The notes below the pieces were generated by a model, which worked only from the letters and a program-made list of their open reading frames with translations, was not told the origin of the DNA and ran no database searches. Made by a program: the position numbers and the translations under genes. Shown here in pieces: positions 15,925 through 24,311 of a DNA stretch of 64,000 nucleotides. Numbering within the stretch: position 1 is the stretch's first letter; each line of letters begins with the position of its first letter. The stretch comes from Actinoallomurus sp963736325. Lineage in GTDB: Bacteria > Actinomycetota > Actinomycetes > Streptosporangiales > Streptosporangiaceae. The stretch covers positions 625,075 through 689,074 of the forward strand of contig CAVTOG010000015.1 of assembly GCA_963736325.1 (NCBI GenBank). Reading direction: 5' to 3'.

Positions 15925-17140
15925 CGACGGCGCCGCCGCGGACGACGAGTGCGATCTCCTCGGCCGGGTCGGCGAGGTGCTCCACGCCCATCAGCGGATC
16001 GTGGCGCGTCAAGACGATGTCGCCGTACGCCCCGGGCGCGATGACGCCGAGCCGTCCCGTACGTCCGAGGAGCCGCGCCGCGACGGTGGTCGCCGACCGC
16101 AGCACCGCGGCCGGCGACTGCACCTTCGCGCGGATGCGGAACTCCTCGGACTGGCGCTCCCGCATCGGCCCGAGCAGGTCGGTGCCGAAGGCGATCGCCA
16201 CACCGGCCTGGTCGGCGATGGCCAGCGCGTGCAGGCCGCCGTCGAGGACCTCGAAGACCTTGGCGTGGCTCTCCGGCGTGAGGCCGTGCTCCGGGCCCGC
16301 CTCGGCGAGGGCGGCATAGGTGACCAGCGTCGGCACGAGGAACGCCCCGTGCTCGCGGAACGCCGGCAGGACCGACTCGTCGATCAGGTTGCCGTGCTCG
16401 ATGGTGCGCACGCCGAGCCGGAGGGCGCGTTCCACGGCCGGTGCGGTGTAGGCGTGGGCGGCGCAGTAGCGGTCCGCCGCGCCGGCCTCCTCGACGGCGG
16501 CCCGGATCTCCTCCTCGGAGTACTGGAGCGAGCCGATCCGGTCGGTGAGGCTCGAGCAGCCGCCGGACACCATGAGCTTGATGTGGTCGGCGCCGCGCCG
16601 GATCTCGTCGCGTACCGCCCGGCGTACCTCGGTGACGCCGTCGGCGACCCGGCCGAGACCCGGCGTCCAGTAGTGCTCGTCGTGGACGTTCTGCCCGGGA
16701 AGGCGCAGGTCGCCGTGGCCGCCGGTCTGCGACAGGGCCTTGCCGCCCGCGAACAGCCGTGGCCCCGGCAGCACTCCCTCGGCGACCGCGCGTACGAGGC
16801 CGTGGTCGGCGCCGGCCATGTCGCGGACCGTGGTGAACCCGCGGGCGAGCATGGCCCGCAGCTCGATCGCCGCGTGGGCGGTGACGTAGGAGGGCGCCAG
16901 CATCGTGAGCGCGTGCTCGTCGGCGGTGCAGGCGGTGACGTGCACGTGGCAGTCGATGAGCCCGGGCACGGCGAACAGCCCGCCCGCGTCGGTCTCATCC
17001 GCCGCGACCGGACCGCCGGGGTCGGGGCCGACCTCGGCGATCACCCCGTCGGCGATCCGGATGAGCGTGTTCGCCGCGACGCTCTCGGCGTCCGGGTCGA
17101 CGACCGAGGCGTGCCGGATCTTCATCGACCTGTTCCGCAT
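15917..17140 (-). CDS. amidohydrolase family protein (imidazolonepropionase/prolidase-like)
   Basis: A 407-residue metal-dependent amidohydrolase with the usual split composite domain (residues 1-60 and the last 50). The metal-binding motif is GLIDCHVHVTA, the bridging carboxylated Lys is in DHIKLMVSGGC, further ligands are the His in YCAAHAYTAPA and in RTIEHGN, and the Asp in IAFGTDLLGPM. This pattern is that of the Xaa-Pro dipeptidase-like amidohydrolases. ATG 17140 is chosen because GGGAGGAGGACCG precedes it; the longer frame upstream is antisense to the SRPBCC gene. No signal peptide, so cytoplasmic. Substrate unknown. Confidence 0.87.
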   Translation of the reverse strand: MRNRSMKIRHASVVDPDAESVAANTLIRIADGVIAEVGPDPGGPVAADETDAGGLFAVPGLIDCHVHVTACTADEHALTMLAPSYVTAHAAIELRAMLARGFTTVRDMAGADHGLVRAVAEGVLPGPRLFAGGKALSQTGGHGDLRLPGQNVHDEHYWTPGLGRVADGVTEVRRAVRDEIRRGADHIKLMVSGGCSSLTDRIGSLQYSEEEIRAAVEEAGAADRYCAAHAYTAPAVERALRLGVRTIEHGNLIDESVLPAFREHGAFLVPTLVTYAALAEAGPEHGLTPESHAKVFEVLDGGLHALAIADQAGVAIAFGTDLLGPMRERQSEEFRIRAKVQSPAAVLRSATTVAARLLGRTGRLGVIAPGAYGDIVLTRHDPLMGVEHLADPAEEIALVVRGGAVVT

Positions 17141-17211
17141 CGGTCCTCCTCCCGCGACGATCCGCGCATCCTGCCACATCATCGAGCCTGGGGACCGTCC
17201 GTGCCGGCGGA

Positions 17212-17691
17212 TCAGGAGGCGCGGAGTTCGGTGAGGAGTGCCTCCAGGCGCTCGTCGCCCTCGCGTACGCCGCTTTCCATGCCGGAGGCCACCATCCCGT
17301 CGCGGTCCTCGACCGATTCGAACGTCGAGACGGTGCGCACGAGGGTCCGGCCGTTCCGCTCGGTGAGGGTGAGCACCTCCAGGGCGACGTGGCCCGGAAC
17401 GCCCTCGAACTCGAAGGTCTGCACCGTACGGTCCGGCGACGGCGTGCCGTGGTAGACGCCGTGGAAGCCGTACTCGTTGCCGTCGGCGTCGCTGGACACG
17501 TAGCGCCAGCGGCCCCCGTCGCGCACCTCGAACCGGTCGACCCGCATGGTCAGGTCGTACGGGCCGAGCCACTGGACCAGCAGCTCTGGTTCGGTGAACG
17601 CGCGGAACACCAGGTCGCGCGGCGCGTCGAACTCCCGCGTGATGATGATCTGCGGTGTTCCGGGCTCAGCGGTGATCTCGGTCTTGGCCAT
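17212..17691 (-). CDS. SRPBCC/AHSA1 domain protein
   Basis: A 159-residue START-like (Bet v1 fold) protein of the Aha1/CalC family: PQIIITREFDAPRDLVFRAF, LLVQWLGPY, GGRWRYVS, and YHGTPSPDRTVQTFEFEGVPG. Proteins of this type next to an ArsR regulator are common in actinomycetes and are thought to bind small hydrophobic ligands. It overlaps the arsR gene by 26 bp and is surely cotranscribed. Biological role unknown. Confidence 0.9.
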   Translation of the reverse strand: MAKTEITAEPGTPQIIITREFDAPRDLVFRAFTEPELLVQWLGPYDLTMRVDRFEVRDGGRWRYVSSDADGNEYGFHGVYHGTPSPDRTVQTFEFEGVPGHVALEVLTLTERNGRTLVRTVSTFESVEDRDGMVASGMESGVREGDERLEALLTELRAS

Positions 17692-18025
17692 CGTCCTTCT
17701 CCTTCGTCTGCAGTGCTCTGAGCAGCTCGTCGAGCCGTTCGTGACTTTCGTCCCAGAAACGCTGGTAGCGGGTCAGCCAGGTGGTCACCTCGCGCAGCGG
17801 TTCGGCCTCCAGGTGGCTGAGCCGCGCGGTCGCCCGCCGGGTGCGCGAAACGAGCCCGGCGTTCTCCAGCACCTTCAGGTGCCGGGAGATCGCCGGCTGC
17901 GACACGCTGAACGGGGCGGCGAGCTCGGCGACGGTCGCGTCGCCTTCGGTCAGTCGTGTCAGGATCGCGCGCCGGATCGGGTCCGCGAGCGCCCCGAACA
18001 CGAGGCTGAGCTGATCGGTCTCCAT
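17666..18025 (-). CDS. ArsR family transcriptional regulator
   Basis: A 119-residue winged-helix repressor: LSLVFGALADPIRRAILTRL, then the recognition helix VSQPAISRHLKVLENAGLV, then the wing RTRRATARLSHLEAEPL. No metal-binding CxC pair is present, so it is of the SRPBCC-associated, non-metal type. It is first gene of an arsR-SRPBCC operon and sits beside a strong palindrome that covers its promoter region. Confidence 0.93.
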   Translation of the reverse strand: METDQLSLVFGALADPIRRAILTRLTEGDATVAELAAPFSVSQPAISRHLKVLENAGLVSRTRRATARLSHLEAEPLREVTTWLTRYQRFWDESHERLDELLRALQTKEKDDGQDRDHR

Positions 18026-18029
18026 TTAT

Positions 18030-18057
18030 AACCACTTCGTTTTAGAACGAGTTGGTT
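18030..18057. promoter_or_regulatory. ArsR-type operator (inverted repeat)
   Basis: The arms AACCACTTCGTTTT and AGAACGAGTTGGTT form an interrupted 28-bp palindrome (11 of 14 positions pair) starting four bases upstream of the arsR start codon. The core TTCGTT/AACGA is AT-rich against the background. The placement fits autorepression. Confidence 0.7.
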
Positions 18058-18154
18058 AACTATGGACTCGCGTTTCTCCGTGTGTCAAGCCCCAGGGGTC
18101 GGCGGTGCCCGCCGATACCATGTGCGCGGTTCTGACCTGAGGGAGTGGTGCGCG

Positions 18155-18898
18155 ATGCGGATGACCGTGCTCGGCAGTTGCGGCGCGTGGCCCGCCGCCG
18201 GCCGCGCGTGCAGCGGCTACCTGGTCGAGGACGTCGGGTTCCGGCTGCTCGTCGACCCCGGCTACGCCACGCTGCCGCGCCTCCTGGAACACGCGTCCGC
18301 CGACCGGATCGACGCGGTACTCGTCAGCCACGGCCACCCGGACCACTGCGCCGACCTGAACCCTCTGCTCCGCGCCCGCGCGCTGACCCCGGCCCCGCCG
18401 CCACGCCTGCCGGTGTACACGCTGCCCGGCGCTCTCGACCGTGTCCTGTCCCTCGACCGGCCCGGCATGCTCGACGACGCCCTCGACCTGCGCGACTTCG
18501 AGGCGGGGGACCGGTTCGAGATCGGCCCGTTCGCGGTGGACACCTGGGCGCTCCCGCACTTCGTGCCCGACGCCGGCCTGCGGATGGCGAGCGGCGGGCG
18601 AGTGCTCGCCTACACCGGCGACTCCGGCCCGTGCCCCGAGCTGGTCGAGCTGGCCACCGGCGCCGACGTGTTCCTCGCCGAGGCGACCTACACCGACCAC
18701 GTCCCGTTCGAGGACGCCCGCTACCTCTCCAGCGCCCGCCAGGCCGGCGAGCACGCCGTACGCGCCGGCGTCGGCCGCCTCCTCCTCACCCACCTGTGGC
18801 CCGGCCTCGCCCCCGAACCCTCCTTGGAGGCCGCGCGCAAGGCCTACACCGGCGACCTCGACGTCGTCACCGAAGGGCTCGTCGTCGAATTCGACTGA
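18155..18898 (+). CDS. MBL-fold metallohydrolase
   Basis: A 247-residue metallo-beta-lactamase-fold enzyme, close to the RNase Z/phosphodiesterase-like branch. The metal motif is SHGHPDHCADL (HxHxDH), with further ligands in WALPHFVPDAG, AYTGDSGPC and LLLTHLWPG. ATG 18155 follows GGGAGTGG; the open frame upstream has no similarity. No signal peptide. It stands alone, divergent from the arsR operon. Substrate cannot be told. Confidence 0.88.
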   Translation: MRMTVLGSCGAWPAAGRACSGYLVEDVGFRLLVDPGYATLPRLLEHASADRIDAVLVSHGHPDHCADLNPLLRARALTPAPPPRLPVYTLPGALDRVLSLDRPGMLDDALDLRDFEAGDRFEIGPFAVDTWALPHFVPDAGLRMASGGRVLAYTGDSGPCPELVELATGADVFLAEATYTDHVPFEDARYLSSARQAGEHAVRAGVGRLLLTHLWPGLAPEPSLEAARKAYTGDLDVVTEGLVVEFD

Positions 18899-18976
18899 AC
18901 AGGGCCCACACAGGTAGCGATCCCCAGGCGAGTAGCGTTCATCAGGAAGGAACCAGCCGGAGGGTCGGGAGAGATC

Positions 18977-20398
18977 ATGCAGGACGGGATGTTCATCGGC
19001 GGAGCCTGGGAGCGGCCGGAGGCGTCCTTCGACGTCGTGGACCCATCGACCGGAAAGGTGTTCGCCTCGGTCGCGGACGCCGGAGCCGACGATGCCGTAC
19101 GCGCCCTCGACGCGGCCTCCGCGGCGCAGGCCTCATGGGCCGCGACCGCGCCGCGCGAGCGTTCGGAGATCCTGCGCCGGGCGTACGAGCTGATGCACGA
19201 GCGCGCCGACGAGCTGGCGCGGCTGACCACGATGGAGATCGGCCGCCCGCTGGCCGAGTCGCTCGGCGAGGTGACGTACGGCGCGGAGTTCCTGCGGTGG
19301 TTCTCCGAGCAGGCGGTGCGCATCGGCGGCGACTACCGGCTCGCGCCGGGCGGCGACTACCGCATCCTCACGACGAGGCAGCCCGCCGGCCCCGCCTACC
19401 TGGTCACGCCCTGGAACTTCCCGCTGTCCATGGTCACCCGCAAGGTCGGCCCGGCCATCGCGGCGGGATGCACGATGATCATCAAGCCGGCCGAGGCGTC
19501 GCCCCTGTCGGCGCTGGCACTCGCGCGGCTGCTGGCCGACGCGGGCGTGCCCGACGGCGTGCTCAGCGTGCTGCCGACCAACCGCGCCCCCGAGGTCACG
19601 ACCGCGCTCATCGACGACGGTCGGCTGCGGGTCCTGTCGTTCACCGGCTCGACGCCCGTCGGCAAGAAGCTCCTCGAACAGGCCGCAGGCAAGGTGATCC
19701 GCACGACGATGGAGCTGGGCGGCAACGCGCCCTTCCTCGTCTTCGACGACGCCGACCTGGACGCCGCCCTCGACGGCGCGGTGCTGGCCAAGATGCGCAA
19801 CACCGGTGAGTCGTGCGTGGCCGCCAACCGGTTCATCGTGCACGAGGCGGTCGCGGAGGAGTTCGCCGCCGGCCTCACCGAGCGTCTCGGCGCGCTGCGT
19901 ACGGGCCCGGGCCTCGACCCGGACTCCAAGGTCGGGCCACTGATCGACGAGCGGGCACGCACCCGCGTCACCGGTCTCGTCGCCGACGCCGTGGAGCGCG
20001 GCGCCACCGTACGCGTCGGCGGGAAGGCACCGGAGGCCGAGGGCTTCTTCTACCCGCCGACGGTGCTCAGCGGCGTGCCGGCCGACGCGCGGATCATGCG
20101 AGAGGAGATCTTCGCGCCGGTCGCCCCGATCGCGGCGTTCCCCGACGAGGAGTCAATGGTCGCGGCGGCGAACGACACCGACGCGGGCCTCGTCGCCTAC
20201 GCGTACACGAAGGACCTGAAGCGCGCGCTGCGCGTCGGCGACGCCTTGGAGAGCGGAATGGTCGGCGTCAACCGCGGCCTCGTCTCCAACCCGGCCGCGC
20301 CGTTCGGCGGCGTCAAGGAGTCCGGCATCGGCCGCGAGGGCGGATACGAGGGCATCGAGGACTTCCAGGAGGTCAAATACCTCGCCGTCGACATGTGA
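18977..20398 (+). CDS. NAD(P)-dependent aldehyde dehydrogenase (succinate-semialdehyde type)
   Basis: A 473-residue ALDH. The NAD-site signature is LSFTGSTPVGKKLL, the catalytic base lies in MELGGNAPFLVF, and the nucleophile Cys in NTGESCVAANRF. The last pattern is typical of GabD-like succinate-semialdehyde dehydrogenases. The oxyanion Asn is in TPWNFPLSM. The C-terminal PFGGVKESGIGREGGYEGIEDF is complete. Start ATG 18977 follows GGGAGAGATC. No GABA transaminase is adjacent, so the GabD role is probable rather than shown. Confidence 0.87.
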   Translation: MQDGMFIGGAWERPEASFDVVDPSTGKVFASVADAGADDAVRALDAASAAQASWAATAPRERSEILRRAYELMHERADELARLTTMEIGRPLAESLGEVTYGAEFLRWFSEQAVRIGGDYRLAPGGDYRILTTRQPAGPAYLVTPWNFPLSMVTRKVGPAIAAGCTMIIKPAEASPLSALALARLLADAGVPDGVLSVLPTNRAPEVTTALIDDGRLRVLSFTGSTPVGKKLLEQAAGKVIRTTMELGGNAPFLVFDDADLDAALDGAVLAKMRNTGESCVAANRFIVHEAVAEEFAAGLTERLGALRTGPGLDPDSKVGPLIDERARTRVTGLVADAVERGATVRVGGKAPEAEGFFYPPTVLSGVPADARIMREEIFAPVAPIAAFPDEESMVAAANDTDAGLVAYAYTKDLKRALRVGDALESGMVGVNRGLVSNPAAPFGGVKESGIGREGGYEGIEDFQEVKYLAVDM

Positions 20399-20462
20399 CC
20401 CGGATCACTGTCACGTGTTCTCCTCCTCTCCCGTCGTGAGGGCGAGAGACAAGGAGAACGAC

Positions 20463-21371
20463 ATGAGGATCCTCATCGCCGGAGCAACGGGTGTCGTCGG
20501 GCGTCCCCTCGTGCGGATGCTCGCCGAGGAGGGGCACCGGGTGTTCGCCCTCACCCGGTCGCGGCGTCCCATCGCGGGGGTGACGCCCGTCGTCGCCGAC
20601 GCCATGGACCGTACGACGCTGCTGTCGGCGGTCGACGGGCTGCGCTTCGACGCCATCGTGCACCAGCTCACCGCCCTGAAGAAGGCGCCGACGCGCGAGA
20701 GCCTGATGGCCGCGACCAACGCGCTGCGCGCCGAGGGCACCACGAACCTCCTCGCCGTCGCCCGCGCGACCGGCGTGACGCTGTTCGTCAGCCAGTCGTT
20801 CTACGGCGGGTACGGCTACCGCGACCACGGTGACGAGCCGCTGAACGAGAGCGCGCCGTTCGGTGTGGGCGGGCCGTTCGCGGCGACCGTCGCCGCGATG
20901 CGGTCGGCCGAGGAGCAGATCTTCACCGCGGACGGCATCGAGGGCATCTCGCTCCGCTACGGCGGCCTGTACGGACCGGGCGCGGTCGGTGACCTGGTCG
21001 GCGCTCTGCGCGGGCGGCGCCTGCCGGTCGCGCGGGGCGGTGTCACGCCGTGGACCTACGTCGACGACGCCGCCTACGCGGCGGTCTTGGCGCTGGAGCA
21101 CGGGCGCGGCGGCGAGGCGTACAACATCTGCGACGACGATGCCGTGACCTGGGCGGACATGCTGACCGAGCTGGCGCGTGCCTACGACGCGCCCAAGCCG
21201 CTCACCGTGCCGGGCGGGCTGCTGCGACTGATCGTCCCGTACGCGGGGACGCTCATGACGAGGACGTCGATGCGGCTGTCGACGGCCAAGGCCGGGGAGG
21301 AGCTGGGCTGGAAGCCCTCCTTCCCCGGGTACCGCGAGGGGATCGCGCGGACGCGCGAGCTGGAGGGCTGA
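20463..21371 (+). CDS. NAD-dependent epimerase/dehydratase (atypical SDR)
   Basis: A 302-residue Rossmann-fold protein: nucleotide motif AGATGVVGRPLV at residues 6-17, then DAIVHQLTALK, FVSQSFYGGYGYRDHG and ISLRYGGLYGPGAVG. The usual YxxxK catalytic pair of extended SDRs is not obvious (the Tyr region reads SFYGGYGYR), so it may act as a reductase or regulator. AAGGAGAACGAC precedes the ATG. It follows the aldehyde dehydrogenase gene by 64 bp and ends in a strong terminator. Confidence 0.85.
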   Translation: MRILIAGATGVVGRPLVRMLAEEGHRVFALTRSRRPIAGVTPVVADAMDRTTLLSAVDGLRFDAIVHQLTALKKAPTRESLMAATNALRAEGTTNLLAVARATGVTLFVSQSFYGGYGYRDHGDEPLNESAPFGVGGPFAATVAAMRSAEEQIFTADGIEGISLRYGGLYGPGAVGDLVGALRGRRLPVARGGVTPWTYVDDAAYAAVLALEHGRGGEAYNICDDDAVTWADMLTELARAYDAPKPLTVPGGLLRLIVPYAGTLMTRTSMRLSTAKAGEELGWKPSFPGYREGIARTRELEG

Positions 21372-21401
21372 CGGCCGGCGGGCCCGTGGCCCGCCGGCCG
21401 T
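21371..21401. terminator. bidirectional hairpin terminator
   Basis: A perfect 14-bp stem, ACGGCCGGCGGGCC (21371-21384) with its complement at 21388-21401 and a CGT loop, followed by GTTT. It sits between the convergent epimerase and ABC binding-protein genes and probably serves both. Confidence 0.85.
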
Positions 21402-21404
21402 GTT

Positions 21405-22451
21405 TCAGGGCTTCGGCGCCTTGGACGCGAACTCCGTCGTGTAGGTCTTGGACAGGTCGATGCTGCTCTTCTTGCCCTTGACGTTCGGCGAGAACTGCGC
21501 CAGCACGTTGAGGACGTTCTGCGCGCCCTCGGCCGGCATCAGGCCGTCGGCGTTGAACATGCCGATGCTGTCGGCGACCGACTTCTCGTACAGCTTCGGG
21601 TCGCCGCCCGCGTAGTCGGCCGGCATCTTGGCGGCGATCTCGGCCGGCTTGTGCGCCTTGATCCAGCCGAGGGTCTTGACCAGGGCGTTCGCGATCTTCT
21701 GCACGGTGGCGGCGTGCGACTTCACGTACTCACAGGCCATGTAGAGCGAGCTGGACGGGTACAGGCCGCCGAGCGCGGCCTTGGTGCCGGCCTCGGTGCG
21801 CATGTCGAGCATCACCTTGCCCTTGCCGGTCTTGACGAGCTGCGCGATGGTCGGGTCGGTCGTCATGCCCGCGTCGATGCCGCCGTTGTTGAGCGCGGCG
21901 ATGAACGTCTGGCCCGCGCCCGCCTTCACCGTCGTGTAGTCGGACGTCTTCACGCCCTGCTTGGTCGCCAGGAACTGCGTGAGGAAGTCGGTCGACGAGC
22001 CGGGGCTGGTGACGCCGAGCTTCTTGCCCTTGAAGTTCGCGGGCGAGGCGATCTGGCCCGCCTTGCCGGCCGCGACGACCTCGGCCTCGCCGGGCACGTC
22101 GGCGAGCTGGACCACGCTCTCCAGGCACTTGTCCTTGGTCTGCAGGTCGACGGTGTGGTCGTAGAAGCCCACGACGCCGTCGACGTCGCCGGAGATCAGG
22201 ACGTTCTCCGCCTGCGCGCCGGCGGGCTCGGTGAGCAGCTTGACGTTCAGGCCCTGCTCCTTGAAGTAACCGAGCTGCTCGGTCAGCTTGGCGGGCAGGT
22301 AGATGACCTTGTCGATGCCGCCGACCATGATCTTCACGTTGTTGTCGTCCTTGCCTCCGCCGGAGGAGGACGTACGGGAGTCGCGGCAGGCGCCGAGGGA
22401 CAGGGCGGTCACGGCGGCGAGCGACGCCGCGACGAACTTGGTGCGCATCAT
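21405..22451 (-). CDS. NMT1/SsuA-type ABC substrate-binding lipoprotein
   Basis: A 348-residue binding protein with lipobox LSLGAC near residue 22. The family marks are VIYLPAKLTEQLGYFKEQGL, PANFKGKKLGVTSPGSSTDF and AALNNGGIDAGMTTDPTIAQL. This nitrate/sulfonate/taurine/thiamine-precursor branch binds varied small anions and heterocycles. The ATG at 22451 (or 22448) follows AGAGGAGACC. It is last in an ATPase-permease-binding-protein operon. The ligand cannot be deduced. Confidence 0.9.
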   Translation of the reverse strand: MMRTKFVAASLAAVTALSLGACRDSRTSSSGGGKDDNNVKIMVGGIDKVIYLPAKLTEQLGYFKEQGLNVKLLTEPAGAQAENVLISGDVDGVVGFYDHTVDLQTKDKCLESVVQLADVPGEAEVVAAGKAGQIASPANFKGKKLGVTSPGSSTDFLTQFLATKQGVKTSDYTTVKAGAGQTFIAALNNGGIDAGMTTDPTIAQLVKTGKGKVMLDMRTEAGTKAALGGLYPSSSLYMACEYVKSHAATVQKIANALVKTLGWIKAHKPAEIAAKMPADYAGGDPKLYEKSVADSIGMFNADGLMPAEGAQNVLNVLAQFSPNVKGKKSSIDLSKTYTTEFASKAPKP

Positions 22452-22471
22452 GAAGGGGGTCTCCTCTGAGG

Positions 22472-23335
22472 TCAGATCTGTGCTTCGAGGCTGGAGGCGG
22501 GGGGACGCCAGCGCAGGAGGCGGCGTTCGAGGATGGTCAGCAGCCACTCCGCGAGCAGCGCGATGACCGTGATGATGATCATTCCGGCGTAGATCCCGGC
22601 CGAGTCGAAGGTGCCCTGGGCGTGGTTGATCAGCAGCCCGAGGCCCTTGTCGGCGCCGCTGTACTCGCCGACGATCGCGCCGATGATGGCGAAGCCGAAC
22701 GCCGAGTGGAGCGACGCGAGGATCCACGACGTGGCGCTCGGCACGACGATCGTGCTCAGCACCTGGAAGCGGCTCGCGCCCAGGATCCGGGCGTTGTTCA
22801 CCAGGTTCCGGTCGACCTCGCGTGCGCCCTGGAAGGCGTTGAAGAACACCGCGAAGAACACCAGGACGAACGCCGTCGCGATCTTGGAGGACATCCCGAG
22901 GCCGAACCAGATGACGAACAGTGACGCAAGGATGATGCGCGGGATCGCGTTGGCGGCCTTGATGAACGGCGCGCACACGTCCGACAGGAAGCGGCTGCGG
23001 CCCAGGATGATGCCGAGGACCACACCGCCCGCGCTGCCGAGGGCGAAGCCGGCGAGGGCCTCCTTCAGCGTGTACGTGATCTGGGTCCAGATCGAGCCCT
23101 GCGAGGTGCCGGTGGTGAACCACTCGACGAGCCGATGCCAGATCGCGGTCGGCTTGGAGTAGTAGAACGGGTCGATCCACATCGACGCGGCCAGCTCCCA
23201 GGAGCCCAGCACCCCGACGACCAGCAGGACGCGTACGACGTTGATCCCGGCCAGGCGGCGGCGGTTGGCGGAGCGGGCCCTGGCGATCGCCGCGGTCTGG
23301 TCGTCGTCGGCCCTCTCGGCCACGTCAGGCTGCAT
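22472..23335 (-). CDS. NMT1/SsuC-type ABC transporter permease
   Basis: A 287-residue permease with six membrane segments (first VVRVLLVVGVLGSWELAASM) and the coupling loop NNARILGASRFQVLSTIVVP. PRIILASLFVIWFGLGMSSK and FGFAIIGAIVGEY are typical of the SsuC/TauC group. ATG 23335 overlaps the ATPase gene end by 11 bp; the alternative GTG nine bases upstream has no better ribosome site. Confidence 0.92.
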   Translation of the reverse strand: MQPDVAERADDDQTAAIARARSANRRRLAGINVVRVLLVVGVLGSWELAASMWIDPFYYSKPTAIWHRLVEWFTTGTSQGSIWTQITYTLKEALAGFALGSAGGVVLGIILGRSRFLSDVCAPFIKAANAIPRIILASLFVIWFGLGMSSKIATAFVLVFFAVFFNAFQGAREVDRNLVNNARILGASRFQVLSTIVVPSATSWILASLHSAFGFAIIGAIVGEYSGADKGLGLLINHAQGTFDSAGIYAGMIIITVIALLAEWLLTILERRLLRWRPPASSLEAQI

Positions 23336-24155
23336 TCTCCGCACCTCTCTCGCGCGTGATCTGTACCTCTTCGCGCAGCGACTCCCAGACCTCGCGGTAG
23401 ATGTCGAGGAACTCCGGGGTGAGCCGTATCTCCTCGGCGTCGCGCGGCCGTTCGAGCGGCACGTCGAAGGAGCCCTTCACGGTGGCCGGGCCGGCCGTCA
23501 TCACCACCACCCGGTCGCCGAGGACGACCGCCTCTTCGAGGTCGTGGGTGACGAACACGACGGCGGCGCCGTCGGCGGTGCCCGACCACAGGCGCAGCAG
23601 CTCGTCCTGCATCAGCCCCCTGGTCTGCACGTCGAGCGCGGAGAAGGGCTCGTCCATGAGCAGGATCGACGGCTCGTTGACGAGGGTCTGGGCGAGGGCG
23701 ACGCGCTTGCGCATGCCACCGGACAGCTGGTGCGGGTAGTAGGACTCGAACCCGCCGAGGCCGACCCGGTCGACCCAGTCGCGCGCCTTCTCGCGTGCCG
23801 CGCGCTTGCCGGCGCCGCGATAGCGCGGTCCGGTGGCGACGTTGTCGAGGACGGACCGCCAGGGCAGGACGGCGTCGGTCTGGAACATGTACCCGACGCC
23901 GTCGGGGATGCCGGTCACCGCCGCGCCGTGCACGAGCACCTCGCCGGCGGAGGGGGGTTCCAGGCCGGAGACGAGGGAGAGCGTCGTGGACTTGCCGCAG
24001 CCGGTGGGGCCGACGACGGCGACGAACTCTCCGTCTCGTACGCTGAGGTCGAGGTCGCGGACGGCCGTGTGCACTCCGCCCGACGACGAGCGGAAGCGCT
24101 TGGTCGCGCCGCGAAGTTCGATCGCGGCATCATCAGGGCTTGCTTGCGTCGGCAT
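23325..24155 (-). CDS. NMT1/SsuB-type ABC transporter ATP-binding protein
   Basis: A 276-residue ATPase: Walker A GPTGCGKST, Q-loop MFQTDAVLPW, signature LSGGMRKRVALAQTL, Walker B ILLMDEPFSALD, switch FVTHDLEEAVVLGD. ATG 24155 begins family similarity (AAIELRGATKRF) although the frame is open upstream to 24560. First gene of the importer operon, divergent from a sensor kinase gene 156 bp away. Confidence 0.93.
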   Translation of the reverse strand: MPTQASPDDAAIELRGATKRFRSSSGGVHTAVRDLDLSVRDGEFVAVVGPTGCGKSTTLSLVSGLEPPSAGEVLVHGAAVTGIPDGVGYMFQTDAVLPWRSVLDNVATGPRYRGAGKRAAREKARDWVDRVGLGGFESYYPHQLSGGMRKRVALAQTLVNEPSILLMDEPFSALDVQTRGLMQDELLRLWSGTADGAAVVFVTHDLEEAVVLGDRVVVMTAGPATVKGSFDVPLERPRDAEEIRLTPEFLDIYREVWESLREEVQITRERGAENAA

Positions 24156-24311
24156 GGCGCCTGAGGTTACGAGCGTGTTTCCCGCCCGATAACCCTTGCG
24201 AGCGATGTGGTCACAAGCCGTGTTTTCGTCGGTTCTTCGCGTAAATGCTTGTTCTGCGCGTTTTGCTTCCGTAGTGAGATGCAGGCCAGGCTGGGTTACC
24301 GTGGCCAGGTC

